Shown here: one piece after another, positions 25,464 to 34,010 of the stretch
Position numbering within the stretch: the stretch's first letter is position 1
How the letters are laid out: the number at the start of each line of letters is the position of its first letter
Origin: Caulobacteraceae bacterium
Lineage (GTDB): Bacteria > Pseudomonadota > Alphaproteobacteria > Caulobacterales > Caulobacteraceae
DNA: 64,000 bases
Assembly: GCA_027489335.1 (NCBI GenBank)
Contig: JAIXZX010000013.1
Location: 124,001-188,000, forward strand
Reading direction: 5' to 3'
The notes under the pieces: generated by a model
The model's input: the letters and a program-made list of their open reading frames with translations, nothing else
Told to the model about the DNA's origin: nothing
The model's database searches: none
Program-made: the position numbers and the translations under genes

Positions 25464-26129
25464 ATGACCGAAGCCGTACCCCCACCGCCGCCGCAGCCCG
25501 AAGCGGACATGCAGGAAGCCGCCACCAAGGCGGCGGTCTTCTGCGCGGCCGAGCGGCTGTTCGCCCTGCACGGCTTCCAGAACGTCTCGGTGCGCGACAT
25601 CACCGCCGAGGCCGGCGTGAACCTCGCCTCTGTGAACTACCATTTCGGCTCCAAGGACGGCCTGCTGTTCGAGATCTTCCGCCGGCGCACCGCCGAGCTG
25701 AATCGCGAGCGGGCCCGGATGCTGCACGAGGCCAATGACCGCCATGGCGGCAAGCCGCCGGTCCGCGACATCCTGGAGGCCCTGTTCGCGCCGCCCCTGA
25801 AGTGGGCCGATCCGGCCGGTGACCGGCGCATCTCCGTCCAGTTCATCATCCGCGCCCGCAGCGAGGGCACCGCCCAGATGCGTGACGTGCTGCAGAACGA
25901 TGTCTCGCACCTGCGCCGGTTCGCTGACGCCCTGATCGCGGCCCGGCCGGAGATGGCCCTGGAAGACGTCTACTGGCGGCTGCATTTCTGCCTGGGCATG
26001 GTGCACAACAACCGCTTCGCCGAGTTCGACCGGCTGCACCACCTGTCCGACGGCCTGACCCGCGAGCAGGACGCCGACGGCCTGCTCAGCCGCATGCTGG
26101 ACTTCGCCGAAGCCGGATTTCTGGCGTGA
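25464..26129 (+). CDS. TetR-family transcriptional regulator
   Basis: 221 residues. The TetR DNA-binding domain is at about 18-65 (VRDITAEAGVNLASVNYHFG, then SKDGLLFEIF), followed by an all-helical ligand/dimer region. A Pro-rich N-terminal tail precedes it. The gene overlaps the downstream MOSC gene by four bases (GTGA), so they are co-translated. It follows the VWA gene by 70 bases on the same strand. The ligand is unknown. Confidence 0.88.
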   Translation: MTEAVPPPPPQPEADMQEAATKAAVFCAAERLFALHGFQNVSVRDITAEAGVNLASVNYHFGSKDGLLFEIFRRRTAELNRERARMLHEANDRHGGKPPVRDILEALFAPPLKWADPAGDRRISVQFIIRARSEGTAQMRDVLQNDVSHLRRFADALIAARPEMALEDVYWRLHFCLGMVHNNRFAEFDRLHHLSDGLTREQDADGLLSRMLDFAEAGFLA

Positions 26130-26671
26130 CCGGCGGCCCGCGCGTCACCCATGTGGCGAGCCGGCCAGGACACAGCTTTTCCAAGACCTTGCAGGACGCC
26201 GTCACCCTGATCGCCGGGCTCGGCGTTGAGGGCGACGGCCATGCCGGCCCTACGGTTCAGCACCGCTCGCGGGTCGCCCGGGATCCGACCCAGCCGAACC
26301 TGCGCCAGGTTCATCTGATCGCCGGCGAACTGCATGATGAGCTGAACGCCGCCGGCTTCGAGATTGGCCCAGGCGACCTGGGGGAGAACCTCACCACCCG
26401 GGGGACTGATCTCATCGCGCTGTCGGCTGGGACGAGGCTGCACCTGGGTCAGGGCGCGGTCATAGAGGTCACCGGCCTGCGCAACCCTTGCATCCAGCTC
26501 GACCGCTTCCGACCCGGCCTGATGGCCGCCTGCCTCGGCCGCGACGCCGAGGGCCATCTGGTGCGCAAGGCTGGGATCATGGGCATCGTCCTGACCGGCG
26601 GCGAGGTGAAGCCCGGTGACCTCATCAGGTTTGAGGCGCCGGCCGTATTCAGGGCCCTGGAAAAGGTCTGA
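26126..26671 (+). CDS. MOSC-domain protein
   Basis: 181 residues. MOSC domains are the sulfur-carrier part of molybdenum-cofactor sulfurases and of enzymes such as YiiM. Visible marks are the N-terminal LGVEGDGHAGPTVQHRSRV, LRQVHLIAGELHDEL, PGDLGENLTTRG, and the conserved cysteine in TGLRNPCIQLDRF (Cys122). It starts with GTG overlapping the TetR stop, so the TetR protein may control it. It ends 3 bases before the convergent UdgX gene. Confidence 0.88.
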   Translation: MTGGPRVTHVASRPGHSFSKTLQDAVTLIAGLGVEGDGHAGPTVQHRSRVARDPTQPNLRQVHLIAGELHDELNAAGFEIGPGDLGENLTTRGTDLIALSAGTRLHLGQGAVIEVTGLRNPCIQLDRFRPGLMAACLGRDAEGHLVRKAGIMGIVLTGGEVKPGDLIRFEAPAVFRALEKV

Positions 26672-26674
26672 GCG

Positions 26675-28114
26675 CTATTTAGCCAGGGACCAGGCGAGCT
26701 TCAGGTCCTCGATGAACTGCCCTTCGGCCCGGGCCTTGGCCTCAACGTCCGGAACCCGCAGCAGATAGGACGGGTGCCAAGTCACCACCGCCTGGGCCTG
26801 ATCCTCAAGTTGAATAGCCTGGCCCCGAACCTTGCTGATTGGCGCGGCCTTGCCCAGCACCGCACGGGCCGCCGTCGCGCCCAGGGTCACGATCACCCGC
26901 GGCCGGACCAGCCGCCGCTCGGCGTCCAGCCACCAGCGGCAGGCCTCGATCTCGGGCGCGTCCGGGGTCTTATGGATGCGTCGCTTGCCCCGCAGCTCAT
27001 GCTTGAAGTGCTTCACCGCATTGGTGACGTAGGTCTCCCGCCGGGGCACGCCGGCTGCGGCCAGGGCATGATCAAACACCTGACCTGCAGGCCCGACGAA
27101 CGGGCGGCCGGCCAGGTCCTCCTGATCCCCGGGCTGCTCACCGACGATCATCAGCCGCGACTGCGCCGGGCCCTCTCCGGCCACCCCTTGGGTCGCATCG
27201 CGCCACAGCGGGCAGCGGCGACAGGCGTCGACGCCGGCTGCGACCTCCTCAAGGCTGGCGGGCGCGGCCCCATCGAAGGGGGCGTCGCGGCTGGCCCTCA
27301 GGGCGGCCCGCACGATCCGGCGGGCGGGTTCGGAAGGGGCCGTCTCGACCATCTGGGTGGTCCGGTCTCCTGCGGCGCGGGTCATCTCCGGAATGAGCGC
27401 GGCCTCCGGCAGGTTGCGCCAGTAGCGCTTGGGCATCTCCCGAACCATGGTCGCCGTCCGTAACCGAGCCGGATTGAAGGTCGAGGCGTAATAGGTCCGC
27501 CAATAGGCCTCCAGGTCATCGCCGGCCGGCGCATCCGCCGGATCAGCGCCGGGCGTAAAGCTCAGCACCTGGCGGTCCCAATGGGCGCAGACATCCGGCG
27601 TCAGGATGGAAAAGGCCATGTTGGAGAACCGGCGCACGAAGAAGGGCGCGGTGGCCTCGGTCACCCGGTGGGCCGGCTCGAACCAGGCCACGAAGGCCTC
27701 GCCGACACCGGCGGTCTCCACCTCGCGAAAGCGGACAAAGGCCTTCATCTTGTGGGCGGCCCGGTTCACCTGGCTCTGCATGTCCAGCGCCAGGGCGACG
27801 TCCGGATCACTGGCGATCTCCAGCAGGCGGGGCGTCGTCTCCAGCCGCCAGAGCAGGCGATAGAGCAGGTCAAACCGCGCCGGCGAACGATGCAGGGCGA
27901 CCCGCCCGGCGAGATCGACAAAGGCCCGGCTGACCTTGAATCCCCCCTCCCCGGCCGCCTGGCCCTGAGGCGCCTGCGCCGGAAACAGGCTCGCCTGGCC
28001 GCCATCGACGGTCCAAAGCACCTCGGCCGGCGCCGCACCTTCCCCTCGGAGGGCGCGGGCCGCGGCTCGCCAGCCGTCGAAGTCAGTCTCGGACGCCAGG
28101 CGGACGACGCGCAT
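26675..28114 (-). CDS. udgX: DUF4130-UdgX fusion, uracil-DNA binding protein
   Basis: 479 residues. The N-terminal half (about 1-250) is the DUF4130 domain found with radical SAM DNA-metabolism proteins. The C-terminal half (about 285-479) is a UDG-fold domain: GEQPGDQED (325-333), GRPFVGPAGQ, and KRRIHKTP with His381, and HPSYLLR (447-453). In UdgX the KRRIH-loop histidine bonds covalently to the abasic site after uracil removal (established for mycobacterial UdgX). Cluster-type cysteines are C298, C301 and C392, while the fourth position of related UDGs reads histidine in NAVKHFKHE. It follows the radical SAM gene with a TGATG overlap, so they form one operon. Confidence 0.9.
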   Translation of the reverse strand: MRVVRLASETDFDGWRAAARALRGEGAAPAEVLWTVDGGQASLFPAQAPQGQAAGEGGFKVSRAFVDLAGRVALHRSPARFDLLYRLLWRLETTPRLLEIASDPDVALALDMQSQVNRAAHKMKAFVRFREVETAGVGEAFVAWFEPAHRVTEATAPFFVRRFSNMAFSILTPDVCAHWDRQVLSFTPGADPADAPAGDDLEAYWRTYYASTFNPARLRTATMVREMPKRYWRNLPEAALIPEMTRAAGDRTTQMVETAPSEPARRIVRAALRASRDAPFDGAAPASLEEVAAGVDACRRCPLWRDATQGVAGEGPAQSRLMIVGEQPGDQEDLAGRPFVGPAGQVFDHALAAAGVPRRETYVTNAVKHFKHELRGKRRIHKTPDAPEIEACRWWLDAERRLVRPRVIVTLGATAARAVLGKAAPISKVRGQAIQLEDQAQAVVTWHPSYLLRVPDVEAKARAEGQFIEDLKLAWSLAK

Positions 28115-29349
28115 CAGAACAGGCTCAGCTGCTCGGGCGGCGGGGCGAAGCGGTCGCGCAGATCGATCCGGTCGGTCAGGGCGCCCGGGCTCCAGTCGCT
28201 GGCGGTGACGAAGGGCTTCAGCTTTTCGAGGTTGCGGGCCAGGCGCTTCACATCGGCCAGGGAGAGCCGCGTCAGCTTCCGCGCGGCGATCATCCGGTCG
28301 ACGCTGCGGGTTCCCAGGCCAGGCACCCGCAGCAGCTGCTCGCGCGAGGCGGTGTTCACATCCACCGGAAAGTCTTCCCGATGGCGCAGGGCCCAGGCGA
28401 GCTTGGGGTCGATGGTCAGGTCCAGATCTTCGCCCGGTGCGATGATCTCGGCGGTCTCAAAGCCATAGAACCGCATCAGCCAGTCGGCCTGATAGAGCCG
28501 GTGCTCGCGCATCAGGGGCGGACGTTGGGCGGGCAGGGACTTGGCCACATCCGGGATCGGGCTGAAGGCCGAATAGTAGACCCGGCGCAGGCCATAGTTT
28601 CCGTAGAGCGTGTTCGACCGCGCCAGGATTTCCCCGTCGCGGGCGCCATCCGCGCCGATGATCATCTGGGTCGACTGGCCGGCGGGCGCATATTTCGGCG
28701 GCTTGGTCTTTCGCGCCGGCTCCTTCCCCGCCTCTATACCTAGGCGCACCGCGCCCATGGCCTTGCGGATCACGCCAGCGTCCTTTTCCGGCGCGAAGGT
28801 CGCCAGGCTCTCCTCCCGGGGCAACTCCACATTGATGGAGACCCGATCAGCATAGAGGGCGGCCTGGTTGGTCAGCTCCACCGAGGCTTCCGGGATCAGC
28901 TTCAAATGGATGTAGCCGCGGAAGTCGTGGTCGGCGCGCAGGGCCTTGGCCACCGCGACCATGGCCTCCATCGTATAGTCGCTGTCGCGGATGATGCCGG
29001 AGGAGAGAAACAGCCCCTCGATATAGTTGCGCTTGTAGAAGCCCAGCGTCAGGTCGACCACCTCCTGGACCTTGAACCGCGCCCGGGGCGTGTTGGACGA
29101 AACCCGGTTCACGCAATAGGCGCAGTCATAGATGCAGTAGTTGGTCAGCAGGATCTTCAGCAGACTGACGCACCGGCCGTCCGGCGTGTAGGCGTGGCAG
29201 ATTCCCATGCCCTCGGTGGAGCCAACCCCCTTGCCGCCCCGGGAGTCTCGTTTCCCCGCCCCTGATGAGGCGCAGGAGGCGTCATACTTGGCCGCGTCGG
29301 CGAGGATGGAGAGCTTCTGCTTCAAATCGAGAACGGCCATGCCGGCCAT
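28114..29349 (-). CDS. Putative DNA modification/repair radical SAM protein
   Basis: About 411 residues. A CX3CX2C radical SAM cluster motif is visible as CIYDCAYC (Cys72, 76, 79), followed by SSGIIRDSDYTMEAM and a C-terminal helix-hairpin-helix DNA-binding segment (VNTASREQLLRVPGLG, about 330-350). This is the family named putative DNA modification/repair radical SAM protein, usually paired with DUF4130/UdgX proteins; its reaction is not known. I chose the first ATG after the LexA box; a second in-frame ATG is three codons later. Neither has a ribosome binding site, so leaderless translation is possible. It is probably induced by DNA damage. Confidence 0.88.
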   Translation of the reverse strand: MAGMAVLDLKQKLSILADAAKYDASCASSGAGKRDSRGGKGVGSTEGMGICHAYTPDGRCVSLLKILLTNYCIYDCAYCVNRVSSNTPRARFKVQEVVDLTLGFYKRNYIEGLFLSSGIIRDSDYTMEAMVAVAKALRADHDFRGYIHLKLIPEASVELTNQAALYADRVSINVELPREESLATFAPEKDAGVIRKAMGAVRLGIEAGKEPARKTKPPKYAPAGQSTQMIIGADGARDGEILARSNTLYGNYGLRRVYYSAFSPIPDVAKSLPAQRPPLMREHRLYQADWLMRFYGFETAEIIAPGEDLDLTIDPKLAWALRHREDFPVDVNTASREQLLRVPGLGTRSVDRMIAARKLTRLSLADVKRLARNLEKLKPFVTASDWSPGALTDRIDLRDRFAPPPEQLSLF

Positions 29350-29355
29350 ATTAGA

Positions 29356-29370
29356 GTTCTTGTTATGTTC
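29356..29370 (-). promoter_or_regulatory. LexA (SOS) box upstream of radical SAM-udgX operon
   Basis: The sequence GTTCTTGTTATGTTC is a perfect GTTC-N7-GTTC direct repeat, the LexA box known in alphaproteobacteria. It lies 7 bases upstream of the radical SAM start codon, where LexA would block RNA polymerase. The divergent LuxR gene starts 89 bases on the other side and might also be affected. The match is exact in both half-sites and the spacing. Only the sequence supports it; binding has not been tested. Confidence 0.8.
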
Positions 29371-29458
29371 CGCAAGCGTGGCTGGATGCCTGCTTCGAAA
29401 GGAGTTGCGAGGCGGCGCAGGTTGGGTGCGATAATCTCGGCAAGCGCAGGGAGATCCG

Positions 29459-30541
29459 ATGGAAAGCGATCTGATTGACCGCATCTACGAGTGTTCCGTC
29501 GCGCCGGATCTGTGGCCCTCGGTGCTCGACGATCTGGCGGCGATGACAGACTCCCGGGGCGGCCTGCTGTTCTCCGCCCGCAAGGCGCTCTGCTGGACGG
29601 CGTCGGGGTCGATCCGCGAGGTGTTTGAGGCCTATGTGAACGACGGCTGGTTCCACCGCTGTCCCCGGCGCACCTGCATCATGAGCCAGTCCGATCCCGC
29701 CTTCTTCGTGGAGCAGGACTTCTGGAGCGAAGACCAGATCAAGGTCGACCCTATCTATCGCGACTTCTTCCACCCCCGTGGCCTCGGATGGTCGGCCGGC
29801 ACGGGCCTGCAGGTGCCGACCGGGGACTCCATCGTCTTCAGCATCGAACGGACACTGGATCGGGGTCCGATCGAGCCGGAGCACGTGGCGACCCTGAACA
29901 GTCTGCGCCCGCACCTGGCGCGCAGCGCCCTGGTCAGCGCCCGCCTGGGCCTGCAGCGCGCCCAGGGCGCCACCGAGGCGTTGAGCGGGATGCGGTTGCC
30001 GGCCCTGCTGCTCACCGAAGGCGGCGTGGTCGTCGAGGCCAATGAGTGGATGGCGCCGCTGGCCGGGGAGGTCCGGTTTGGCGCGGGCAACCGGCTGGTG
30101 CTGAGCGACAAGGCCGCCCAGCAGATGCTCGCCGACGCCCTGAAGACCATCGACGCGGCCCCTGGCCTGGGGCGCTGCACCTTCCCCCTGCGCGACGAAC
30201 TGGGCAAGGCGACGATGGTGCTGCACCTGATCCCCATCAAGCGCTCGGCCCATGACATATTCGGCCAGAGCTTCGCGCTCCTGCTGATGACGCCGGTCAG
30301 CAGCGAGCGGACCCCGTCACTGGACCTGATGCGCTCGCTCTTCGACCTGACGCCGGCCGAGGCCCGGGTGGCCCAGGGGATTGGAGCCGGCAAGACGCTG
30401 GAGGACCTGGCGCTGGCTGGCGATGTGTCGATCAACACCGTCCGCAATCAGCTGCGCCGCGTTCTCGAAAAGACCGGCTGCGCCCGGCAGGCCGAGCTCG
30501 CCGCCCTCCTCTCCAGCGTCGCGGTGGGGGCGGGACAATAG
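29459..30541 (+). CDS. LuxR-type transcriptional regulator
   Basis: 360 residues. The C-terminal HTH of the LuxR type is clear at about residues 290-350 (LTPAEARVAQGIGAGKTLED, VSINTVRNQLRRVLEKTG). The N-terminal 280 residues are a sensor region of unknown ligand, with a PAS-like pattern near 175-225 (PALLLTEGGVVVEANEWMA). No receiver phosphorylation site was seen. It is divergent from the LexA-boxed DNA-repair operon. Its targets cannot be read from the sequence. Confidence 0.85.
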   Translation: MESDLIDRIYECSVAPDLWPSVLDDLAAMTDSRGGLLFSARKALCWTASGSIREVFEAYVNDGWFHRCPRRTCIMSQSDPAFFVEQDFWSEDQIKVDPIYRDFFHPRGLGWSAGTGLQVPTGDSIVFSIERTLDRGPIEPEHVATLNSLRPHLARSALVSARLGLQRAQGATEALSGMRLPALLLTEGGVVVEANEWMAPLAGEVRFGAGNRLVLSDKAAQQMLADALKTIDAAPGLGRCTFPLRDELGKATMVLHLIPIKRSAHDIFGQSFALLLMTPVSSERTPSLDLMRSLFDLTPAEARVAQGIGAGKTLEDLALAGDVSINTVRNQLRRVLEKTGCARQAELAALLSSVAVGAGQ

Positions 30542-30612
30542 CCGCCCGCCGCGCCATCTGAGTTCCGCCACATTTCCTGTCTAGCCGGACAAGGCAGAGC
30601 TTGGGAGCGATG

Positions 30613-31536
30613 ATGGATCTGAGAGTTTTGGCCGCAGGCCTGGTGGCGGCGCTCTTCGCCTGCGCCTGCACGGAGACGACGCAGACGACGCAGACGACGC
30701 AGACTGCTCCTGCTGCGCCCTTGGAAGGCCAGCCCTACGTCCTGAAGGACACCCAGGTGTGGACCGTGCCAGACCCCGTCTCCGGTCGCGACTACGAGGT
30801 CTTTGTCAGCCTGCCGGCCAGCTATGAGGCCGAGCCGCAGCGCCGCTATCCGGTCCTCTACGTCACCGACGCCGACTACAGCTTTCCCATCCTCCGCCAG
30901 ATCACTCGCCGGGTGAATCTGGATGGGCCGGTGCTCGAGGATTTCATCCTCGTCGGCCTGTCCTACGCCAAGGGCGAAGGCGGCGCGGCGTCGCGCAGCC
31001 GCGACTACACGCCGGTTCCCTGCAATCCGGAAAGCCGCTGTGAGCTGACCCATGGCGGGGGCGTCGCCTACCAGGCCTATCTAAAGTCCGAGGTGCTGCC
31101 GTTCATCGAGGGACGGTTCCGGGCTGATCCCGAGGCCCGCGTGCTGCTGGGTCACTCCTATGGCGGCCTGCTGGGCGCCCAGATCCTGTTCACCGATCCT
31201 GCAATGTTCCGGGCCTATGTGCTGGGCAGCCCCTCCTTCTGGTTTGGCCAGCGCCACATCATGAAGATGGAGGCCGATTATGCGCAGGCCCACACCGACC
31301 TGCCAGCCGAGGTCTTCATGTATATCGGGGCCTTCGAAACCCCTGGCCCCACCGCGCGCCACGCCACCCGCTACGACATGGTCGGCGACATGGCCGCCAT
31401 GGAGCAGGTTCTGAAATCCCGCGCCTATCCGAACCTGACAGTGCGCTCGACCGTGCTGGCCGATGAGGATCATCTGACCGTCGCGCCGGCCGGCTTCACC
31501 CGCGCCCTGCTGGCGGTGCTGCCGGCGAAGCCGTAG
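30613..31536 (+). CDS. Lipoprotein esterase of the putative esterase (Fes/EstD-like) family
   Basis: About 307 residues. The N-terminus is a lipoprotein signal with lipobox LFAC, then a Thr/Gln linker encoded by a short tandem repeat. The alpha/beta-hydrolase body has the strand pattern YEVFVSLPASYEAEPQRRYP, the nucleophile elbow LLGHSYGGLLG (catalytic Ser), and a late DEDHLTVAP that provides the acid and histidine. Members hydrolyse siderophore, carbohydrate or other esters; the substrate here is unknown. The start is uncertain: ATG ATG occurs at 30610, and the second ATG has better spacing to GGGAG. Confidence 0.82.
   Translation: MDLRVLAAGLVAALFACACTETTQTTQTTQTAPAAPLEGQPYVLKDTQVWTVPDPVSGRDYEVFVSLPASYEAEPQRRYPVLYVTDADYSFPILRQITRRVNLDGPVLEDFILVGLSYAKGEGGAASRSRDYTPVPCNPESRCELTHGGGVAYQAYLKSEVLPFIEGRFRADPEARVLLGHSYGGLLGAQILFTDPAMFRAYVLGSPSFWFGQRHIMKMEADYAQAHTDLPAEVFMYIGAFETPGPTARHATRYDMVGDMAAMEQVLKSRAYPNLTVRSTVLADEDHLTVAPAGFTRALLAVLPAKP
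30676..30704 (+). repeat. 9-base tandem repeat in esterase linker
   Basis: About 3.2 copies of ACGACGCAG encode a Thr-Thr-Gln repeat just after the lipobox of the esterase. The unit is a multiple of three, so copy-number change would lengthen or shorten the membrane tether without shifting frame. Confidence 0.8.
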
Positions 31537-31612
31537 GGCGCCTGGCCAGACCCCGCCCCTTGGCGACCTTTCGGGGGAACCATCACAGCCAGGGCGTGTT
31601 AGCAGCGCGCCC

Positions 31613-32491
31613 ATGTCCCGCCTGATCATCCGCCACGAAACCCGCTACGCCTATGAGCGCCCGGTCGCCTTTGGCCCGCACCAGCTGCTGGTGCGCCCCC
31701 GGGGCGGCCACGCCCTGCGGGTGGTGAAGGGCGCCCTGACCTTCTCCCCCCGCGGCGAGACCCGCTGGCGATACGACGCCTATGGCAACTGCGTCTGCCA
31801 GCTCAATGTCAGCGAAGAATCGGACGAGTTCTTCATCCTGAGCGAGCTGGAGATCGAACGCTTCCCCGCCCCCCTGGAGCCGCAGGAGGTGGATGATCCC
31901 CGCACCGCGACGCCGATCGTCTATCCCCCCAGCGAACGGGCCGTGCTCGGCCCCTATATTGAGCCCGCGACCCTGGACCCCGAGGGCCTGCTGCTGCGCT
32001 GGCTGCATGGGGTAGCGCCGGCGGTGGGCGAGCCCGCCATCGACTATGTGCTGCGCCTCAACCGGGCCATCCATCAGCAGTTCGCCTACCAGGCCCGTCA
32101 CGAGGAGGGCACCCAGGCGCCCCACGAGACCGTGGCGCTCGGCCAGGGGACCTGCCGCGACTTCGCGTGGCTGATGGTGGAGGCCCTGCGCCGACTGGGT
32201 TTCGCCGCCCGCTTCGTCAGCGGCTACCTCTATTCGCCGGGACTGGAGAGCGTGCGCGGCGCCGGCGCCACCCATGCCTGGTGCGAGGTCTTTCTACCGG
32301 CCTTCGGCTGGATGGATTTCGACCCCACCAACGGCCTGGCTGAGGCCGCCGACCTGATCCCCGTGGCGGTCAGCCGCACCCCGGCCGAGGCCGCGCCGAT
32401 CAGCGGCTCCATCCTGGGGGATCCGGGGTTGAGCCGCATGGTGGTCAAGGTGGACGTCACCCTGGCCGCCCCCCTGGCCAGCGCCGCCTGA
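31613..32491 (+). CDS. Transglutaminase-like cysteine protease family protein
   Basis: 292 residues. An N-terminal beta-rich region (about 1-100, LIIRHETRYAYERPVAFGPH) is typical of the bacterial transglutaminase N-terminal domain. The core shows the catalytic Cys in LGQGTCRDFAWLMVEAL, His in GATHAWCEVFLP and Asp in WMDFDPTNGL. Members may act as proteases or amidases in the cell. There is no signal peptide. It sits alone between the esterase and the MFS gene, on the same strand. Confidence 0.9.
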   Translation: MSRLIIRHETRYAYERPVAFGPHQLLVRPRGGHALRVVKGALTFSPRGETRWRYDAYGNCVCQLNVSEESDEFFILSELEIERFPAPLEPQEVDDPRTATPIVYPPSERAVLGPYIEPATLDPEGLLLRWLHGVAPAVGEPAIDYVLRLNRAIHQQFAYQARHEEGTQAPHETVALGQGTCRDFAWLMVEALRRLGFAARFVSGYLYSPGLESVRGAGATHAWCEVFLPAFGWMDFDPTNGLAEAADLIPVAVSRTPAEAAPISGSILGDPGLSRMVVKVDVTLAAPLASAA

Positions 32492-32649
32492 GGCGCAGCT
32501 TGCGACCTTCGCGCCCAGTTTTGGCGCGGGCGAGAAATCGGCTTTTCAGGGCGGCGGACTCTGATAGGACGGAGTCATTGTTTTAGCAGATCATAATTTT
32601 GGGGAGCCGCCGCGCGACCCTTTGCGACCCCCGCGCGGCTGGGACGCTA

Positions 32650-33996
32650 TTGGAAAAGACAACTGAGGAAACGCCGGCCGCCGAAGAGGTGGTCGTGATC
32701 CATCCTGACGAAGACGGCAAAAGCCTCGCCGAGCGCGAGATCGAGTACGAAAAGTTCGTCTGGGCCAATCTGAAGCGCAACTATATCGCCCACTATCTGC
32801 ACGGCATGCTGGGCATGACCGGCTTCCGACTGGTCAATGCGCCCACCTTTCTGCCCGCCTATCTCTACCTGATTTCCGGCTCCAGCTTCATCGTCGGCCT
32901 GGGCCTGGCCCTGCAACAGGTGGGCGGGATGCTGTCGCCGATCTTCGGCGCCACCCAGATCGAACACCGCAAACGGGTGATGCCGGCGGCCGTCTGGATG
33001 GGGGGCCTCGCCCGGATTCAGATTCTCGGCATGGCGCTGGCCGGCTGGTTCCTGTCGGGTCAGCCCCTGGTGGTGGCGATCCTGTCCTTCATGTTCATGT
33101 TCGGCCTGTTCATGGGCACCCAGGGAGTCGTCTTCTCCCTGCTCATGGCCAAGGTGATCCCCATCAGTCGGCGGGGCCGGCTGCAGGCCTGGCGCAACGC
33201 CACCGGCGGGGTGATCGCCGCCGCCCTGGCCTGGGTGGCCGGCAAGTACTTCATCGAAGGCAACATGCTGGGCAACGGCTACGCCACCACCTTCCTGTTC
33301 GCCACCATCCTGACCACCGCGGGCCTCTGGGCCCTTCAGGCCCTGATGATCGAGCCCGAACCCCCCACCACCCGGGCCCAGACGCCATTCTTCGAACGGC
33401 TCAAGGACTTCCCGCGCCTGGTCTCCCAGGACCGTGGTTACATGTTCTTCCTGATCGTTCAGATGCTGGCGATCACCGGTCGGATGGCGACGCCGTTCTA
33501 CATTCTCTATGTCAGCACCACGATCGAGCTGACCGGGGCCAATATCGGCCTGCTCACCCTGGCCTTCCTGGGCGCCGACACCCTGGCCAACCTCGTCTGG
33601 GGGTATCTCGGGGACAGGACCGGGTTCCGCGTGGTGCTGATCAGCTCCCTGGTCATCTGGATCGCTTCGACAGTGCTCCTGCTGAACGTCCACGAGGTGT
33701 GGGCCATCTTCCTGGCCTTCTGCGGCCTTGGCGCCTCGCAGTCGGGCTACATGATGAGCGCCCAGACCATGATCCTGGAGTTCGGGAACCGGGACGACAT
33801 GCCGATGCGGATCGCGCTGTCGTCCACAGCCTCAGGCGTCATGGCCTCGGCAGGTCCCCTGGCCGGCGGTCTGATGGCCGCCACCCTCGGTTATGAGAGC
33901 GTGTTCGGCACCTCGATCGCCTTCCTGACGGCAGGCCTGCTCCTGCTGCTGTTCATGGTGCGCGAGCCCCGAAAGGACAGGCTGGCCTCGCTCTGA
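32650..33996 (+). CDS. MFS transporter
   Basis: About 448 residues with a charged N-terminal tail followed by roughly 10 to 12 hydrophobic segments. Loop motifs such as GDRTGFRVVLISSLV and the central charged loop near RLKDFPRLVSQDRGY fit a major facilitator transporter. The substrate cannot be told. The start is unclear: TTG 32650 has GGGA just before it, but TTG 32599 and a GTG near 32690 are possible. The 158-base gap upstream holds two GANTC sites that form GACTC-N10-GAGTC at 32557-32576. It ends 14 bases before the convergent dehydrogenase gene. Confidence 0.75.
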   Translation: MEKTTEETPAAEEVVVIHPDEDGKSLAEREIEYEKFVWANLKRNYIAHYLHGMLGMTGFRLVNAPTFLPAYLYLISGSSFIVGLGLALQQVGGMLSPIFGATQIEHRKRVMPAAVWMGGLARIQILGMALAGWFLSGQPLVVAILSFMFMFGLFMGTQGVVFSLLMAKVIPISRRGRLQAWRNATGGVIAAALAWVAGKYFIEGNMLGNGYATTFLFATILTTAGLWALQALMIEPEPPTTRAQTPFFERLKDFPRLVSQDRGYMFFLIVQMLAITGRMATPFYILYVSTTIELTGANIGLLTLAFLGADTLANLVWGYLGDRTGFRVVLISSLVIWIASTVLLLNVHEVWAIFLAFCGLGASQSGYMMSAQTMILEFGNRDDMPMRIALSSTASGVMASAGPLAGGLMAATLGYESVFGTSIAFLTAGLLLLLFMVREPRKDRLASL

Positions 33997-34010
33997 GGCC
34001 CCCTGTTTGG

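Noticed and set aside
32510-32528. Hairpin CGCGCC...GGCGCG after the transglutaminase gene
   Set aside because: The stem is only six base pairs and is not followed by Ts, too weak for an intrinsic terminator.
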